Source of the DNA: Scilla litardierei | Lineage: Eukaryota; Streptophyta; Magnoliopsida; Asparagales; Asparagaceae | Direction: 5' to 3' | NCBI GenBank assembly: GCA_030789695.1 | Contig: CM061142.1 | Location: 353,251,486-353,315,485 of the forward strand | DNA length: 64,000 nt | In this document: positions 21,521 through 32,372 of the stretch, piece after piece | How positions within the stretch are numbered: the stretch's first letter is position 1 | Layout: the number at the start of each line of letters is the position of its first letter | Notes under the pieces: generated by a model | Seen by the model: only the letters and a program-made list of their open reading frames with translations | Told to the model about the DNA's origin: nothing | Databases searched by the model: none | Program-made: the position numbers and the translations under genes

Positions 21521-24453
21521 TTAAGCAAACAGATGTGGATACTTTTCCCTCATTTCATCCTCTCGCTCCCAAGTTGATTCTCCGGAAGATTCTTGTTGCC
21601 ACATGACTCTGACCAAATTAATAGCCTTCTTCCTCAACATCTTCTGTCGCCGATCAAGAATTGCCACTGGTTGCTGTTCATACGTCAGGTCTGGACGTAA
21701 TTCAAACTCTGAGTAGTCCACCACATGGCTAGGATCTCCAATATATCCTCTTAATTGCGATACATGAAGCACATTATGTACACCTTCAAGGTGTGGCGGC
21801 AGCACTAGATGGAGATGGTCTTCCCAGGACCCCTTGAAATCCAACATGCAAGCCCTAAGCATATCCTCCAATATTTGAATGGTGCGTTCAGACTGTCCAT
21901 CTGTCTGTGTATGATATGCGGTACTGAACTTCAAGTGGGTCCCCAAACTGGCCTGCAAGCTCCTCCAGAAGTGAGATGTAAATCTTGTATCACGATCTAA
22001 CACAATGCTCACAGGAACTCCATGAAACCTTACAATTTCTGCCATATATTTTCGAGCTAAGACTTCTGTAGACTGACCAAGTCGAATATGAATAAAGTGC
22101 GCTGACTTAGTCAATCGGTCGATAATCACCCATATCGCATCATTCCCATTCGGAGTACGCGGTAGACCAGTCACAAAATCCATGGTCACATGTTCCCACT
22201 TCCACTTCGGTATCGGAAGGGGTTGCAACAAGCCTGCGGGTCTCTGGCGTTCTGCTTTCACCTGCTGGCAAACTAGACATGAAGCCACGCACTTCGCCAC
22301 ACTTCGTTTCATCTCATGCCACCAGTAGTATCGTCACAGATCCTTATACATTTTGGTCCCTCCAGGGTGAATAGAATAAGGAGAATTGTGTGCCTCCTTC
22401 AGAAGCTCTTCTCGAATATTTCCCGCTGGCACACACACCTTGTTCCCAAATCTTAAGGAACCATCCTCGTGAATACAAAAGTCTTTCAGAAGCCCTGCCT
22501 CGACTTGTTCTCGAATCCACTTCAATTTCATATCGTTCAGCTGATCAGCCTTAATTCTATCCATCAGGTCAGATTGAACCTGCAAACCCAACATATCTAC
22601 CCTTTCGATTGGAAGGATCACTTCAACATCCATTCGTCTTAGATCTCCACGAAGCCGAGTCTACATAGTCAACCTCATCACCACCGGTAGTCGACTAAGA
22701 GCATCAGGCACCACATTCACTTTCCCTGGATGATACTGCAAATCAATGTCATACTCAGCCATTAATTCAAGCCAACGACGTTGCCTCATGTTTAACTCCT
22801 TCTGAGTGAAGACATATTTCAAACTTTTATGGTCAATGTAGATCTTTACATGTTCACCCAGTAAGAAATGTCTCCACAACTTTAGGGCATATATGACAGC
22901 AGCCAGCTCTAGGTCATGGGTAGGAAAATTCTGCTCATGCACCTTCAACAATCTGGAAGCATAAGCTACTACTCGCCTATGTTGATGAAGGACACAGCCA
23001 ATTCCCTTTCCTAAAGCATCACAGTAAATTTCAAAGCCGCCTGATCGGTCAGGAATTGTCAACACTGGAGCAGTGGTTAATCGACGCTTCAGTTCCTCAA
23101 ATGCACACTGACACTCCTCTGACCATACATAAGGCACTTCCTTCTTAGTCAACTGAGTCAAAGGTGAGGCAATCTTAGAGAAGTCCTTGATAAACTTCCG
23201 ATAGTATCCGGCCAACCCCAAGAAACTCCTGATCTCAGTGACTGATCGAGGGATGGGCCAATTCTCTACTGTAGCGACCTTCTCTAGGTCGACTGACACT
23301 CCTCCTGTAATAATGTGTCCCAGGAATGCGACCTTCGTCATCCAGAATTGACATTTAATGAACTTCGTGGATAGTCGATGCTCTATGAGAGTATTCAATA
23401 CCATCCACAAATGCTCAGCATGTTCATCCTCAGTCTTCGAATACACTAGAATATCATCAATAAAGACTACCACAAAATTATCCAAATAATCAAAGAAGAC
23501 CTGATTCATCAGCCTTATAAAGGTTACCGGGGCATTAGTTACTCCGAATGGCATCACTAAAAATTCATAATGCCCATACCGAGTTCTAAACGCCGTCTTC
23601 GGAACATCCGATCCACGCACCTTCACTTGATGATAACCACTCCGCAAATCCAGCTTCGAGTACACTTGTGAACCGCCGAGCTGATCAAAGATGTCATCAA
23701 TCCACGGGAGGGGGTACTTGTCTTTCACTGTGACTTTGTTTAGATCCCTGTAATCAATGCACATCCTCCGAGTTCCATCCTTTTTATTTACTAACAAAAC
23801 TGGTGCTCCCCACGGGGATACACTCGGACGTATCAGTCCTCTATCAGCCAAATCAGTCAACTGATCGCGAAGCTCAACTAATTAAGGTGGAGACATACGA
23901 TAAGGAGCTTTTGCTATTGGCTGTGCGCCCGGCAATAGGTCAATAATGAATTCTAAAGACCTATCCGGAGGTAGTCCAAAAATATCATCGGGAAATACAT
24001 CTGGAAATTCCTGAACTACCTTTGCCAAAACTATTTCGGCTTCCATCTTCATCTCCAAGGACATCGACTTAAACTTCAAGGGTTCCAGAGCCCGAGTGCC
24101 ACAACAAAAGTCAAACTCTGGGTGACCAGGGATTCGAAAGACTACCCTCCTTTGTTTACAGTCTATGGTCGCATAAAACATCCCCAACCAATCCATTCCA
24201 AATACTGCCTCATAATCTGGTAATTCGATCACGAGAAAATCTGCATATAGTTCTCGACCTCCTATCTCCACGGCCCAATTCCGTAATCCTGACCCACTAC
24301 ATATCACACCATTACCCGTGCGCACATTCCACTTAGCAGCAAAAGAATCAACAACTATAGAATGCTTCGCCACAAATTCCTTGGATAAAAAACAATGTGA
24401 TGCTCCAGAATCGAACAAGGACCAGGCCGGGTATGATGCTACTCTAACCATGC
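21521..24453 (-). pseudogene. G2 pol (protease, RT, RNase H, integrase, chromodomain-like tail)
   Basis: One continuous frame with nonsense codons at about 23882, 22661 and 22334. Protease: SLFDSGASHCFLS (about 24420). [25 protein letters not shown] block and [10 protein letters not shown] (about 23450). RNase [28 protein letters not shown]. Integrase: [11 protein letters not shown]...[10 protein letters not shown] zinc region, [24 protein letters not shown]-terminal [17 protein letters not shown] is the Tekay chromodomain-type end. Compared with G1, about 130 residues after HLHLV are missing in frame (end of the integrase core and GPY/F region), so this integrase would be defective. The exon begins at the acceptor of the intron 24454-24539. 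Confidence 0.88.
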
Positions 24454-24539
24454 CTATAATATCACAACACAACAACTAATCATCTAGCAATAGCCAAACA
24501 TAGAATCATGAAATACAAGGACTAGGGTTAGGGTCATAC
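24454..24539 (-). other. G2 intron between gag and protease (86 nt)
   Basis: On the minus strand the donor is ATCGCTG|GTATGACC and the acceptor ATTATAG|GCATGG. Splicing joins a VIAG codon string to the protease exon in frame, at exactly the codon used in G1. Unspliced, the frame runs 19 codons and stops at TAG. Internal motifs (ctagtc, tttcat, ttgctag) are shared with the G1 intron, so the two introns look homologous. Confidence 0.72.
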
Positions 24540-25719
24540 CAGCGATCACCCTTCCTGGGCGCTCGGCCTCGACTGCTGTCATCTAAAACTGCGGTAGCCT
24601 CTGCGGAGCAGGAGCCTGCCTCTGGAAGTCGCGTCGTGGAGGCCTCCCTGGAGGTCCCCTTGGAGCAGTCGGTCGTGGCCCCAGTGGTGGTGGAAGAGCC
24701 AACCGCTGCGGTGCCGGTTGAAGAGCCCTCGGCTGAGACGGTGCATCTGCTATTGGTACTGGTGCCTCCATAGGCCGTCTCCATCGGGGGCAATCCCTGC
24801 TGAAGTGCCCTATCTCGCTGCAGGTGTAGCACTGTCTGCCCATAACCCTACAATCCTTGGCTGCATGCCCACGCTTCCCACACCTCGAACAAGCAAGCCC
24901 CCTCTGAGGTACCGACGAATATCTTGATCGCTTGAAGGTCACCTGGTGAGTCGGGCGAGGAACAGCTCTCTGCGGTGCTACACGTCGTCTGTCGACGACT
25001 GGGAGCTTTCCCAGGCTCCTCATGTATAACTCGTACCGTCGAGCCGCGCTAAGCACTGCCTCGTATGACAACAGCTCCTGTGTAGCCATAGCCCCTCTGA
25101 CCTCTGGGTCTAGGCCCATGCGGAAGTGTCTAGCTCGAGTAGCATCTGTCGCCACCAACTCTGGGGCGTATCTGCTCAAAAGAGAGAACTCTGCATCATA
25201 TTCATCAACCGTCCTGCGGTCCTGGGTCAGGTGCTCGAACCGCTGCCTCAACTCATCCCTCGCCTCCTCTGGAAGATAATGGGCCTCAAACTTCTCCCTG
25301 AAGGTTATCCACTACACTACCCCAGTCAAATGCCTCTCCTGGGCATCCCACCAATCTCAGGCTTGATGAGTCAACTGCCGCTTGACCAACTCTACCCATG
25401 CCTCTGGGGGTATGCTGGCCAAAGTCAAGTCATCCTTCGTATGACGCATCCACTCATCGGCCTCTAGGCTGGTCTCTCTACCAGAAAAGTACACGGGCCT
25501 CAAGGATCGAAACTGCTTGTAACTCGGGGCCTTTGGTGCAGGCGCCTCGTGTCCAGCTGCCCTATCCTCCAACCGCTGCAAGTGGTCCAAAATCCCCATC
25601 AGGACCTTCGCCATCAGGGCCGACTCTGAGGTCCGGTCTCTCGAACTACCCGAAACTCCGGACCCTCCGGACCCTCCCGGTATCCCGTCGCCGCCAGACG
25701 TCCCGTTCCCTACCTCCAT
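24540..25719 (-). pseudogene. G2 gag
   Basis: Starts at ATG 25717-25719 (MEVGNGTSGG) and keeps one frame to the splice donor, with stops at 25357, about 25320 and 24583. Contains the retrotransposon gag core (SLEADEWMRHT, DELRQRFEHLTQ, YDAEFSLLSRYAPEL) and two CCHC knuckles (CSRCGKRGHAAKDC and CYTCSEIGHFSRDC, about 24900-24790), then a Pro/Arg-rich tail. The last residues before the donor (MTAVE...VIAG) match G1. Confidence 0.85.
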
Positions 25720-25846
25720 ACTGTGGAGGAGAAACAGAACAAATCTAAATTAGTACCTCATATATATCTTGAATTGTCGGAGCATTACCTGCATCATCCT
25801 TCCACAATCGCAGTATGCGGTGACCTGCATGGGCCACCACAAAACC
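25720..25846 (-). other. G2 leader with putative primer binding site
   Basis: The minus strand after the LTR reads ggttttgTGGTGGCCCATGCAGG. G1 has the same TGGTGGCCCATGCAGG block at the same place. It is probably the PBS, but I cannot match it to a tRNA 3' end; it is not the initiator Met complement. Confidence 0.5.
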
Positions 25847-26946
25847 TATCACACCCCGGCGCCTAAAACGGGACGGGGGTGACGGTCGTGGTACGCGGGT
25901 ACCAAGCCTAAAGGTGCTGCAAGAAAATTAGCAGGCCACTGCAACTGCTAGAACAACACAGGTAAGTAAAAAAAGGTGCAAAAAGTAAAGCACAACTACA
26001 AAGCTCCAGCACAACACAAAAAGGTACAGTGAGATGGCGGCAAACATCAAGCGGGAGTTTACGAGTGTGCAACACACATCGTCCACTATTAACACACCAC
26101 AAAATCATATATTGTACATATACCACCACCAGTGACACGGGGTACAAAAGCTGCAGGGGAAACAGAAGTAACTGCTCACAAAAGAAACTACCCCTAACCC
26201 ACTACACTCGTGCCCTAACTAACTGCTATGGGCTCCTGGCCGGGAAGAGTCGCCCTCAGGGCGATGGTAGTCCGGCAGAGGTGCTGTCGTCCCGAAATCT
26301 GTACCTGGGGAGTGGGGAAAGGGGCACATCACAGCGTGTCAAGTAGGAAACTCAACCACACAAGCCACATTCACATCACTGCAGACAGGTCGCTAATACT
26401 AAATTTGTTAGTCAATGCTTGTTATTGGAACCTAGACATCAGGCGGAACACAAGGGAACTGGACCTCACCCAAAGGCGGGTGGAAAGTATCTCCGAATCT
26501 CTGGCGTGCTAGCTCATCAGGAGCCTACGTAACTCAACCACTCTCCATGACCCAAAGGGCCACGACCTCGAAGGCCAAGGAACTACACACCCCAAAGGGG
26601 CACGACCACTCCCTGCGGTAGGACGGCCAAAGAAAAATAACCTCGAAAGTCCAGTCCACGCTATGCCCACCTATTGCTTTGGTTCCCCCACCCCATTTCC
26701 TAAGATGCTCACCCACTTGGAAGTGGAAAGAAACATCCCGGGCTGTTCTTTTAATCACTTAACATTTAGCGTTGTATCGAATTTTCATAATGGAGTAAAC
26801 TTTGACTATCCATATTTCATTGCAACAAATCAACTAACAATCTTATAATATAAAGGAAACATCACCATGGCATTATAGTAATTGTCATTAACGTCTTCAA
26901 GGCGTAAATAAATTCACTATTCATCAATTGCTTAAATAGAACATAA
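25847..26946 (-). repeat. G2 5' LTR, first part (before S1)
   Basis: Begins tatcacaccccgg, where the 3' LTR begins tgtcacgccccgg. Interrupted by S1 after cataa at 26946; continues at 49684. Confidence 0.9.
26942..26946. repeat. S1 target-site duplication, left copy
   Basis: cataa, identical to 49679-49683. The undisturbed sequence in the other LTR (around 19905) reads gaacataaggcatg, confirming the site. Confidence 0.95.
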
Positions 26947-27691
26947 TGTAATGCCCTACAAGCTACTGCACAAGTACTAGAGGGGGGGTGAATAGTACTT
27001 TAAAAAATAACAAGGAGTATAATTCCTAATTATCGTGCAAACAACTACCAAATCAATTTACGGAAGCTTAAATTGATGAAAACAACAAAATTAACAATGC
27101 TAACAATAGATATTACTGGGTTCGGATCCACCCAAGTCTCCCCGACTTGTTCCCGGTGATCCTACGTCCCAACCACCCGGATCCCCTCCGGATACTTAGG
27201 TTAGAAACCCTAACCCAAGATTTACACTATGATATCTTGTGAAAAACCTTCACAAGATCAAATCATACATGCAATGGCAATAGTGAATCCCACAACCCGG
27301 GATCACAACCTTCTCTCACAACCGAGAGAATCAATAGCAATAAATGAGTTTATATGAAATAAACAACAACTTACCACAAACCCTATACCTTGAGTATTCT
27401 TACCAAATAGGTGCAAGGAGGGATTTAAGGAAGAGAAAGTCACCAAGACCTAGCACCACTGAAATGAGCATCATTGGGTGCCTAGGAGTGATTTGGAGAC
27501 TTGAATCAAGCTAGAGCTTGAAAGGCTCACCAAGAACAAACTTCTCTCAAGATGGATTCTAGATCTAGAATGTGAGAGAATGGATTTCTTGTGAGGAAGA
27601 GAGCTTTGGAAATGAGTGAGAATATCTAACTCTTTCAATCTCAATGAATCTCTTAATAGCAGCTCTAACCTAGAAAGAAATGACCAAGCTT

Positions 27692-27703
27692 CGTATTTAT
27701 AGG
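27692..27703 (-). promoter_or_regulatory. S1 3' LTR TATA box
   Basis: The minus strand reads ccctataaatac in the context ...gggaccctataaatacgaag, about 55 bp downstream of the array. The same is at about 48673-48685 in the 5' LTR. Confidence 0.65.
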
Positions 27704-27755
27704 GTCCCATAAAAACGAGTTAGGTCAAATCCCAACGGATAGAAATCTGAAGCAG

Positions 27756-28295
27756 TTAGTCGGTCAAAGAACAACCACTGACCGACTAGTTCATCAACTA
27801 GTCGGTCGGTCAATCAACATGGACCGACTAAGTGATGAACAGAGAAGAGATGAAATTTCAGACCTAGAAATCTAGTCGGTCCAAGAAGACTGTCTGACCG
27901 ACTAGTTTCACAACTAGTCGGTCGTTCAGTGAACTTAGACCGACTAAGAGTCAAAAACAATTAGTCTGAATACAAATTGATTTAGTCGGTCCAAGAAAAA
28001 ATGTTGACCGACTAGATCATCAACTAGTCGGTCGCCAAACGTTCTTAGACCGACTAACGATAAACAGTAGCTTAGGAGAAAATTGGCATGTACAGTAACT
28101 CTCAACTAGTCGGTCAAAGAAGCATCACTGACCGACTAGTTCACAAACTAGTCGGTCGGTGAGTCAACGTAGACCGACTAACTGTAAACAGTACTGAACA
28201 AGAAAAGATTAACTGAAACTAGTCGGTCCAAGAAGCTTTGCCGACCGACTAGATCACTATCTAGTCGGTCAGTTCTTCTTCTTGAACCAACTAAC
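27756..28295 (-). repeat. S1 3' LTR palindrome array (CTAGTCGGTC type)
   Basis: Five units of about 90-110 bp. Each has four half-sites in fixed order: TTAGTCGGTC or CTAGTCGGTC, about 15 nt, GACCGACTAG, about 8 nt, CTAGTCGGTC, about 14 nt, GACCGACTAA. The central pair forms a 10-12 bp stem with a short loop. The array ends just upstream of the TATA box in sense. Confidence 0.93.
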
Positions 28296-28696
28296 ATGCA
28301 CAATAAAGTCCGAATCGAAGCGCGATGCTTCGAGGAAGTTAGAATGGACTTCTACTAAGATCCTAGAGCTAAGATATGAGTGTTATGAAGATGGAAATGT
28401 AAGATATACTCAAGGCTTAACATTCTATAGATCGAAACTAAAAGACTATAAATAAAACTTTAAAGAACGGTCTTCGAGAGCTTCGATCAAATCTTCATGA
28501 CTTTCAAAATGGTCCAAAAGCTTCAACGAAGCTTTAGGCATTGAATACGAGCTTTGAGAAGTCTTGAGATGTCGCTTTGAGTGTTCTCATGAATTTGGCG
28601 ACGATCTCCATAACTGCGCTCACAAATTGTTAGTTCATGAATTATTTATGTTTGCTCATCATCCAAAACCAAATCCGGGGAGTCCAATACTCAACA

Positions 28697-29643
28697 TTCT
28701 CCCCCTTTTTGGTGATGACAAACTAACATAAATAATAATCAAAAATAATGATTTCAAATGTAAAATACTTACTCCCCCTGCATTGATGACACGTTAATTC
28801 CAAATTGAATATATATAAATTGCATCAATCAGACGAGTAAGATATATAATGAGAATCGAATTTTGAAATATCGGATTTGAAAATCCTTATATATATCTTA
28901 AATCCCCCTGAATCTAACATAGCAAATCAGATTCTTGGAAATTGTGTTAAATTTTCATTTGCCCTAATCATTATCATTATCTCTCCCCCTTTGGCATTAT
29001 CCCAAAAAATGGGGGGTATACAACGACAACAACATGGATAAAGAAAATCCAACATCGGGAGTCGTAGAATATGACGATGGACCAAATTGACACCAAGGAA
29101 AAAAAGTCGAAAACGAATCAAAGTATGCCAAATTGTCCATTTTCGAAAAACGAAAATTAAAATCATCAAAATACCAAATATAAATTCACTTATTGAATAA
29201 AGAAACATACTCTTCAATACTCAATATTCTTGGTTAAATTTGTTGATGGAAAACAATTCTATGCAATCATAGAAATATAATCTATTTAACCAAGTTTATA
29301 AGCGTCGAGCGACGAAATCGCATATCATAGACATTGAATGAATATTAAATGTGCACAACAAAGTAAAAGAGAACATCGATGTATATATATATAAATACCA
29401 TGAGTACAAGCATAAATACATCGACTACATCAAACATAGTGCAACCTCTATATCACCAACAAAAAATACAACAACTTCATCGGCATATCATCATCAACAT
29501 CCAACAAAAAGAAAGAACATCAAGAACACCGACATCCAAAATCCAAAATACATCAAAACACCGCTAAAACTCCATCCTAACCCAAAACACTCTCAAAAAG
29601 ATGTATCATCCAATGATCACAGGAGAGGACTCCAAACTGACGC
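28697..29643 (-). other. S1 3' internal region with repeated polypurine tracts
   Basis: The tract next to the LTR (28697-28711, sense aaaaagggggagaa) is the PPT. Further sense purine runs lie at 28771-28780 (caggggg), 28901-28910 (cagggggatt) and 28981-28994 (ccaaagggggagag). No coding sequence. Families known as Sireviruses typically carry several PPT copies here. Confidence 0.75.
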
Positions 29644-31344
29644 TCAGGAGGAAGTGGCAGGATCAGCAGTCTCCGTGGGTCCAGTCGAGGGAGTGGACTC
29701 AGGCTCTGCTGTAAGGAGTGGTGTGTGAACTGAAGGGATCGTCGGGGCAGGAGTGGAGACATTGACGACTGGCTCAACGGCAAGAGTATCAGCTGGAACA
29801 TCAGCAGGCATGACTGGGTCAGGGATATCAACAGGAGCAGCAGCAGCATCAACAGGAGTCTGATCCACTGGTGCAGAAGACTCTGGAGCACCGGAAGAAG
29901 TGGTAGCACCAGCAGCAGATGTGGTAGCAGCAGCAGCAGTGGCCTCAGTGCCACGAGCTAAAGAGGTGACAAGCTCATTAATCTCCTCGTCATATATCTC
30001 CTCATCCTCAGAAACAGGAGGAGGAAGCTGAATACCCATCATACTAGCCATACGACACACAACCTCCTCGGTACGAGCCAAACGAGACTCGTGACGACGA
30101 AGTAAGCGAACGATATCATCTAGTGTGGAGGTAGGAGGAGGGGCTGCAGCAACTGAAGGTGTGGCCTGGGATGCAGAAGGAGTCGACCACTGGACGTGAC
30201 GCAGTGCCGCAAGAGATTTCTTTACGGCCGTCGCGTTCAGTGGAGGACCAAGGGGACGCTCATCGTCAGGAGGCAAAGGCACGCGAAAATGACGGAACAC
30301 CAAAGTCAACAGACAAGGATAAGGAATATGCGCCGATTTACTAGACTTGCGAACACACTCGAAAGAATCCATCTTGTCGAGTATGATGCGAGCCCAGTTA
30401 ATCGAGCTACCCAAAAAAAGAGCATAAATCAACTTTAGGAACGGCTGGGATGGCAGAGAAGATGAGCCGTACTTGGGAAGCAAGCACGACTTCAGAATGA
30501 GATTGAGGACCCATACATTTGGCTTAAATGATTTAGATGGAACACCAATGAAAGCTGGAGGGATCACATGGAAGATATCAGCTAGAACAGACTGATCCAA
30601 AGAGGAGATATCATCAACAGAGATGTCTGACGGGAGGAGACCAGACGACGAACAACCAAGCAACTCCCCCAAGATTTCTGCCGTGAGGACTATAGTAGTC
30701 CACAAGACAGTAGTCTCGATGGAGTGGCTCTCATCGTAGTGGCCCCGGACACGATTTGCATAGAATAGTTTGAGCAGGCGAGGATAGGGTCGAGGGTTCG
30801 CCTTAGGGTCATATCTAAGATAGTCCAAAAGTCCACTATAGGATAAAAGATCCGCAAAGCCAAGAAAGTCAGAGAACTGAACGTAATTCTCCAATAGCAG
30901 TGGGCAGTGCTCTGTACGGTTGTAAGCCACTAGACACTGAGGGTCGTCGTGACACAACGATATATCTACACCGCCTACTGGCATTTGGGCTTTACCCTTA
31001 GCCTTACGGGTCTTAGTGAGAGGTGGAGGAGGGGGTTCTTGATGGGTAGGCTGCTCCTTAGGACGAAAATCAGCGTCAGAATCAGAGGCGGTGTCCTGAA
31101 AAGAGGAAGGGGAAGTGACAGTCTTTCTAGGTTTAGGTTTCAGTTGAACTGAAGAAGCTTGGGCTTGGGAAGCTTGGGTTTTGGCTTTGGGCTTGGAAGT
31201 CCTCTTCCTCTTCAACGGTGGTGAAGACGAAGAGGGGGCACGAGTGGTCTTGGCCCTACGCTTAGGTGGGGTCGATGCGGTCGCGGGCTCTACGTTCATG
31301 GGGGATGGCCCAGAGGAAGTAATAGGGATCCTCGTTCTTGCCAT
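29644..31344 (-). CDS. S1 ORF3 (env-like position), uncharacterised, intact
   Basis: 566 codons from ATG 31344, open throughout. N-terminus (about residues 1-110) is basic and Ser/Pro/Lys-rich (PPKRRAKTTRAP, LKRKRTSKPKAK), resembling a nuclear localisation region. Residues about 125-370 form a conserved-looking globular part (CLVAYNRTEHCPLLLENYV, LLKLFYANRVRG, VLTAEILGELLG, LPSQPFLKLIYALFLGSSIN). Residues about 400-450 are a likely coiled coil (DDIVRLLRRHESRLARTEEV). The rest is Ala/Pro/Thr-rich low complexity. I see no signal peptide, transmembrane helix or envelope hallmark. It resembles the extra ORF between pol and the 3' LTR in Sireviruses and Athila elements; function unknown. The A1 ORF3 has the same layout. 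It is notable that it stays open while gag and pol of S1 are broken. Confidence 0.8.
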   Translation of the reverse strand: MARTRIPITSSGPSPMNVEPATASTPPKRRAKTTRAPSSSSPPLKRKRTSKPKAKTQASQAQASSVQLKPKPRKTVTSPSSFQDTASDSDADFRPKEQPTHQEPPPPPLTKTRKAKGKAQMPVGGVDISLCHDDPQCLVAYNRTEHCPLLLENYVQFSDFLGFADLLSYSGLLDYLRYDPKANPRPYPRLLKLFYANRVRGHYDESHSIETTVLWTTIVLTAEILGELLGCSSSGLLPSDISVDDISSLDQSVLADIFHVIPPAFIGVPSKSFKPNVWVLNLILKSCLLPKYGSSSLPSQPFLKLIYALFLGSSINWARIILDKMDSFECVRKSSKSAHIPYPCLLTLVFRHFRVPLPPDDERPLGPPLNATAVKKSLAALRHVQWSTPSASQATPSVAAAPPPTSTLDDIVRLLRRHESRLARTEEVVCRMASMMGIQLPPPVSEDEEIYDEEINELVTSLARGTEATAAAATTSAAGATTSSGAPESSAPVDQTPVDAAAAPVDIPDPVMPADVPADTLAVEPVVNVSTPAPTIPSVHTPLLTAEPESTPSTGPTETADPATSS

Positions 31345-31645
31345 GATCGCGGCATAATGAGTTCAATCAATCGATACAACCCTAAGCAACGAAACCCTAA
31401 AACCGAAATCAACAAGCCTAAGGCAAGATCAAGCCCTAGAAGAAATTCGAAACCCTAAGAGATGAAAGCAAGCCCTAGAACTGGAAAATAGACCTAGGAT
31501 CAAACCCTAGATGAGAGGGAGTATACCTAGGAGGAAGAAAACGACGATCGGCGGCGGAGATGATCGGAAAAGAGGCCGGAGATCGACGGGAAGACGAAGA
31601 GACACGCGCTAGGGTTGGGGGTTTTTCGAGTTGGAGGAAAGTGGA
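31345..31645 (-). promoter_or_regulatory. Promoter-like leader of S1 ORF3
   Basis: In sense, a CT-rich start (ctccactttcctccaact) is followed by a GC-rich stretch, a possible splice donor (CTCCTAG|GTATAC, about 31538) and several candidate acceptors (ttttag, gcttag) before the ATG. That layout suggests a 5' UTR intron. Three AAACCCTA telobox matches lie on the plus strand at 31392, 31450 and 31502. This is how many plant gene leaders look. Transcription from here is an inference. Confidence 0.45.
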
Positions 31646-32130
31646 GACCGACTAAAAGAGAAAGAAGTCGGTTGGATCGAACTTAAGTCGGTCGAAAACA
31701 CGAAATGACGAGACTGCCCCTGATCACTTAGTCGGTCTATGTTCAAAAGATGACCGACTAGATGACAATCTAGTCGGTCGGTTAACGAGCTTGAACCGAC
31801 TAAGTGGAAACAGAGACCAGTCGAAGATTTCCTGAACGAGAATTAGTCGGTCTACGCTCAAATACTGACCGACTAGAACTAAATCTAGTCGGTCGATAAG
31901 TAAACTAGAACCGACTAAAGGAGTTAAGCTGGAGTGGAAATCCTAATAGCTTGAATTAGTCGGTCTAAGTTCTTTTACTAACCGACTAGATACGAATCTA
32001 GTCGGTTGGTGATTGAACTGATACCGACTAAATGAGTTCAAAAGTTTAGAGATAGCGCTCGGTCTAAGTTCATTAGCTGACCGACTAGATATGAATCTAG
32101 TCGGTTGGTTGATGAACTGAGACCGACTAG
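31646..32130 (-). repeat. S1 internal palindrome array upstream of ORF3
   Basis: The same CTAGTCGGTC/GACCGACTAG half-sites in the same four-site order as in the LTRs, in four to five units, between the end of pol and ORF3. It is not a copy of the whole LTR, since no LTR termini or TATA box flank it. Confidence 0.9.
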
Positions 32131-32372
32131 ATGAGTCCAAAAATTGATAATTAAGTTCTCTCCTCAATACACTTGGACGATACATCGTAATCCTCTCAAA
32201 AATCATCTAAACTACCCCATTAAACATCGAAATCTCAAATACGACATTCAAATATGAATTCGAGCAAAAATTCAAAATATCACATAAAATCCCGAAAAAT
32301 CCAATAAATCTAGCATGAACGAAATATTGCGAAATATAATAGCATGCAAGATTATTGAATGAAACATGAATC
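32131..32372 (-). other. S1 spacer between pol and the internal array
   Basis: AT-rich, no coding motif seen; probably the 3' end of the pol unit and the upstream part of the ORF3 control region. Confidence 0.4.

Larger units (their letters stand above)
26947..28696 (-). repeat. S1 3' LTR
   Basis: 1,750 bp, sense TGTTGAGTATTGG...GGGCATTACA. Collinear with 47925-49678 apart from a few substitutions and a longer G run in the other copy. Confidence 0.95.

Noticed and set aside
27756..28295. Regularly spaced short repeats that could resemble a CRISPR array
   Set aside because: Half-sites are 10 bp, alternate in orientation, have unequal spacers, and lie in LTRs of a plant retroelement.
29644..31344. 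ORF3 as a viral envelope protein
   Set aside because: No signal peptide or membrane helix is visible; only its position is env-like.
31646..32130. A nested solo LTR between S1 pol and ORF3
   Set aside because: The array is present but no TG...CA ends, TATA box or target duplication surround it.
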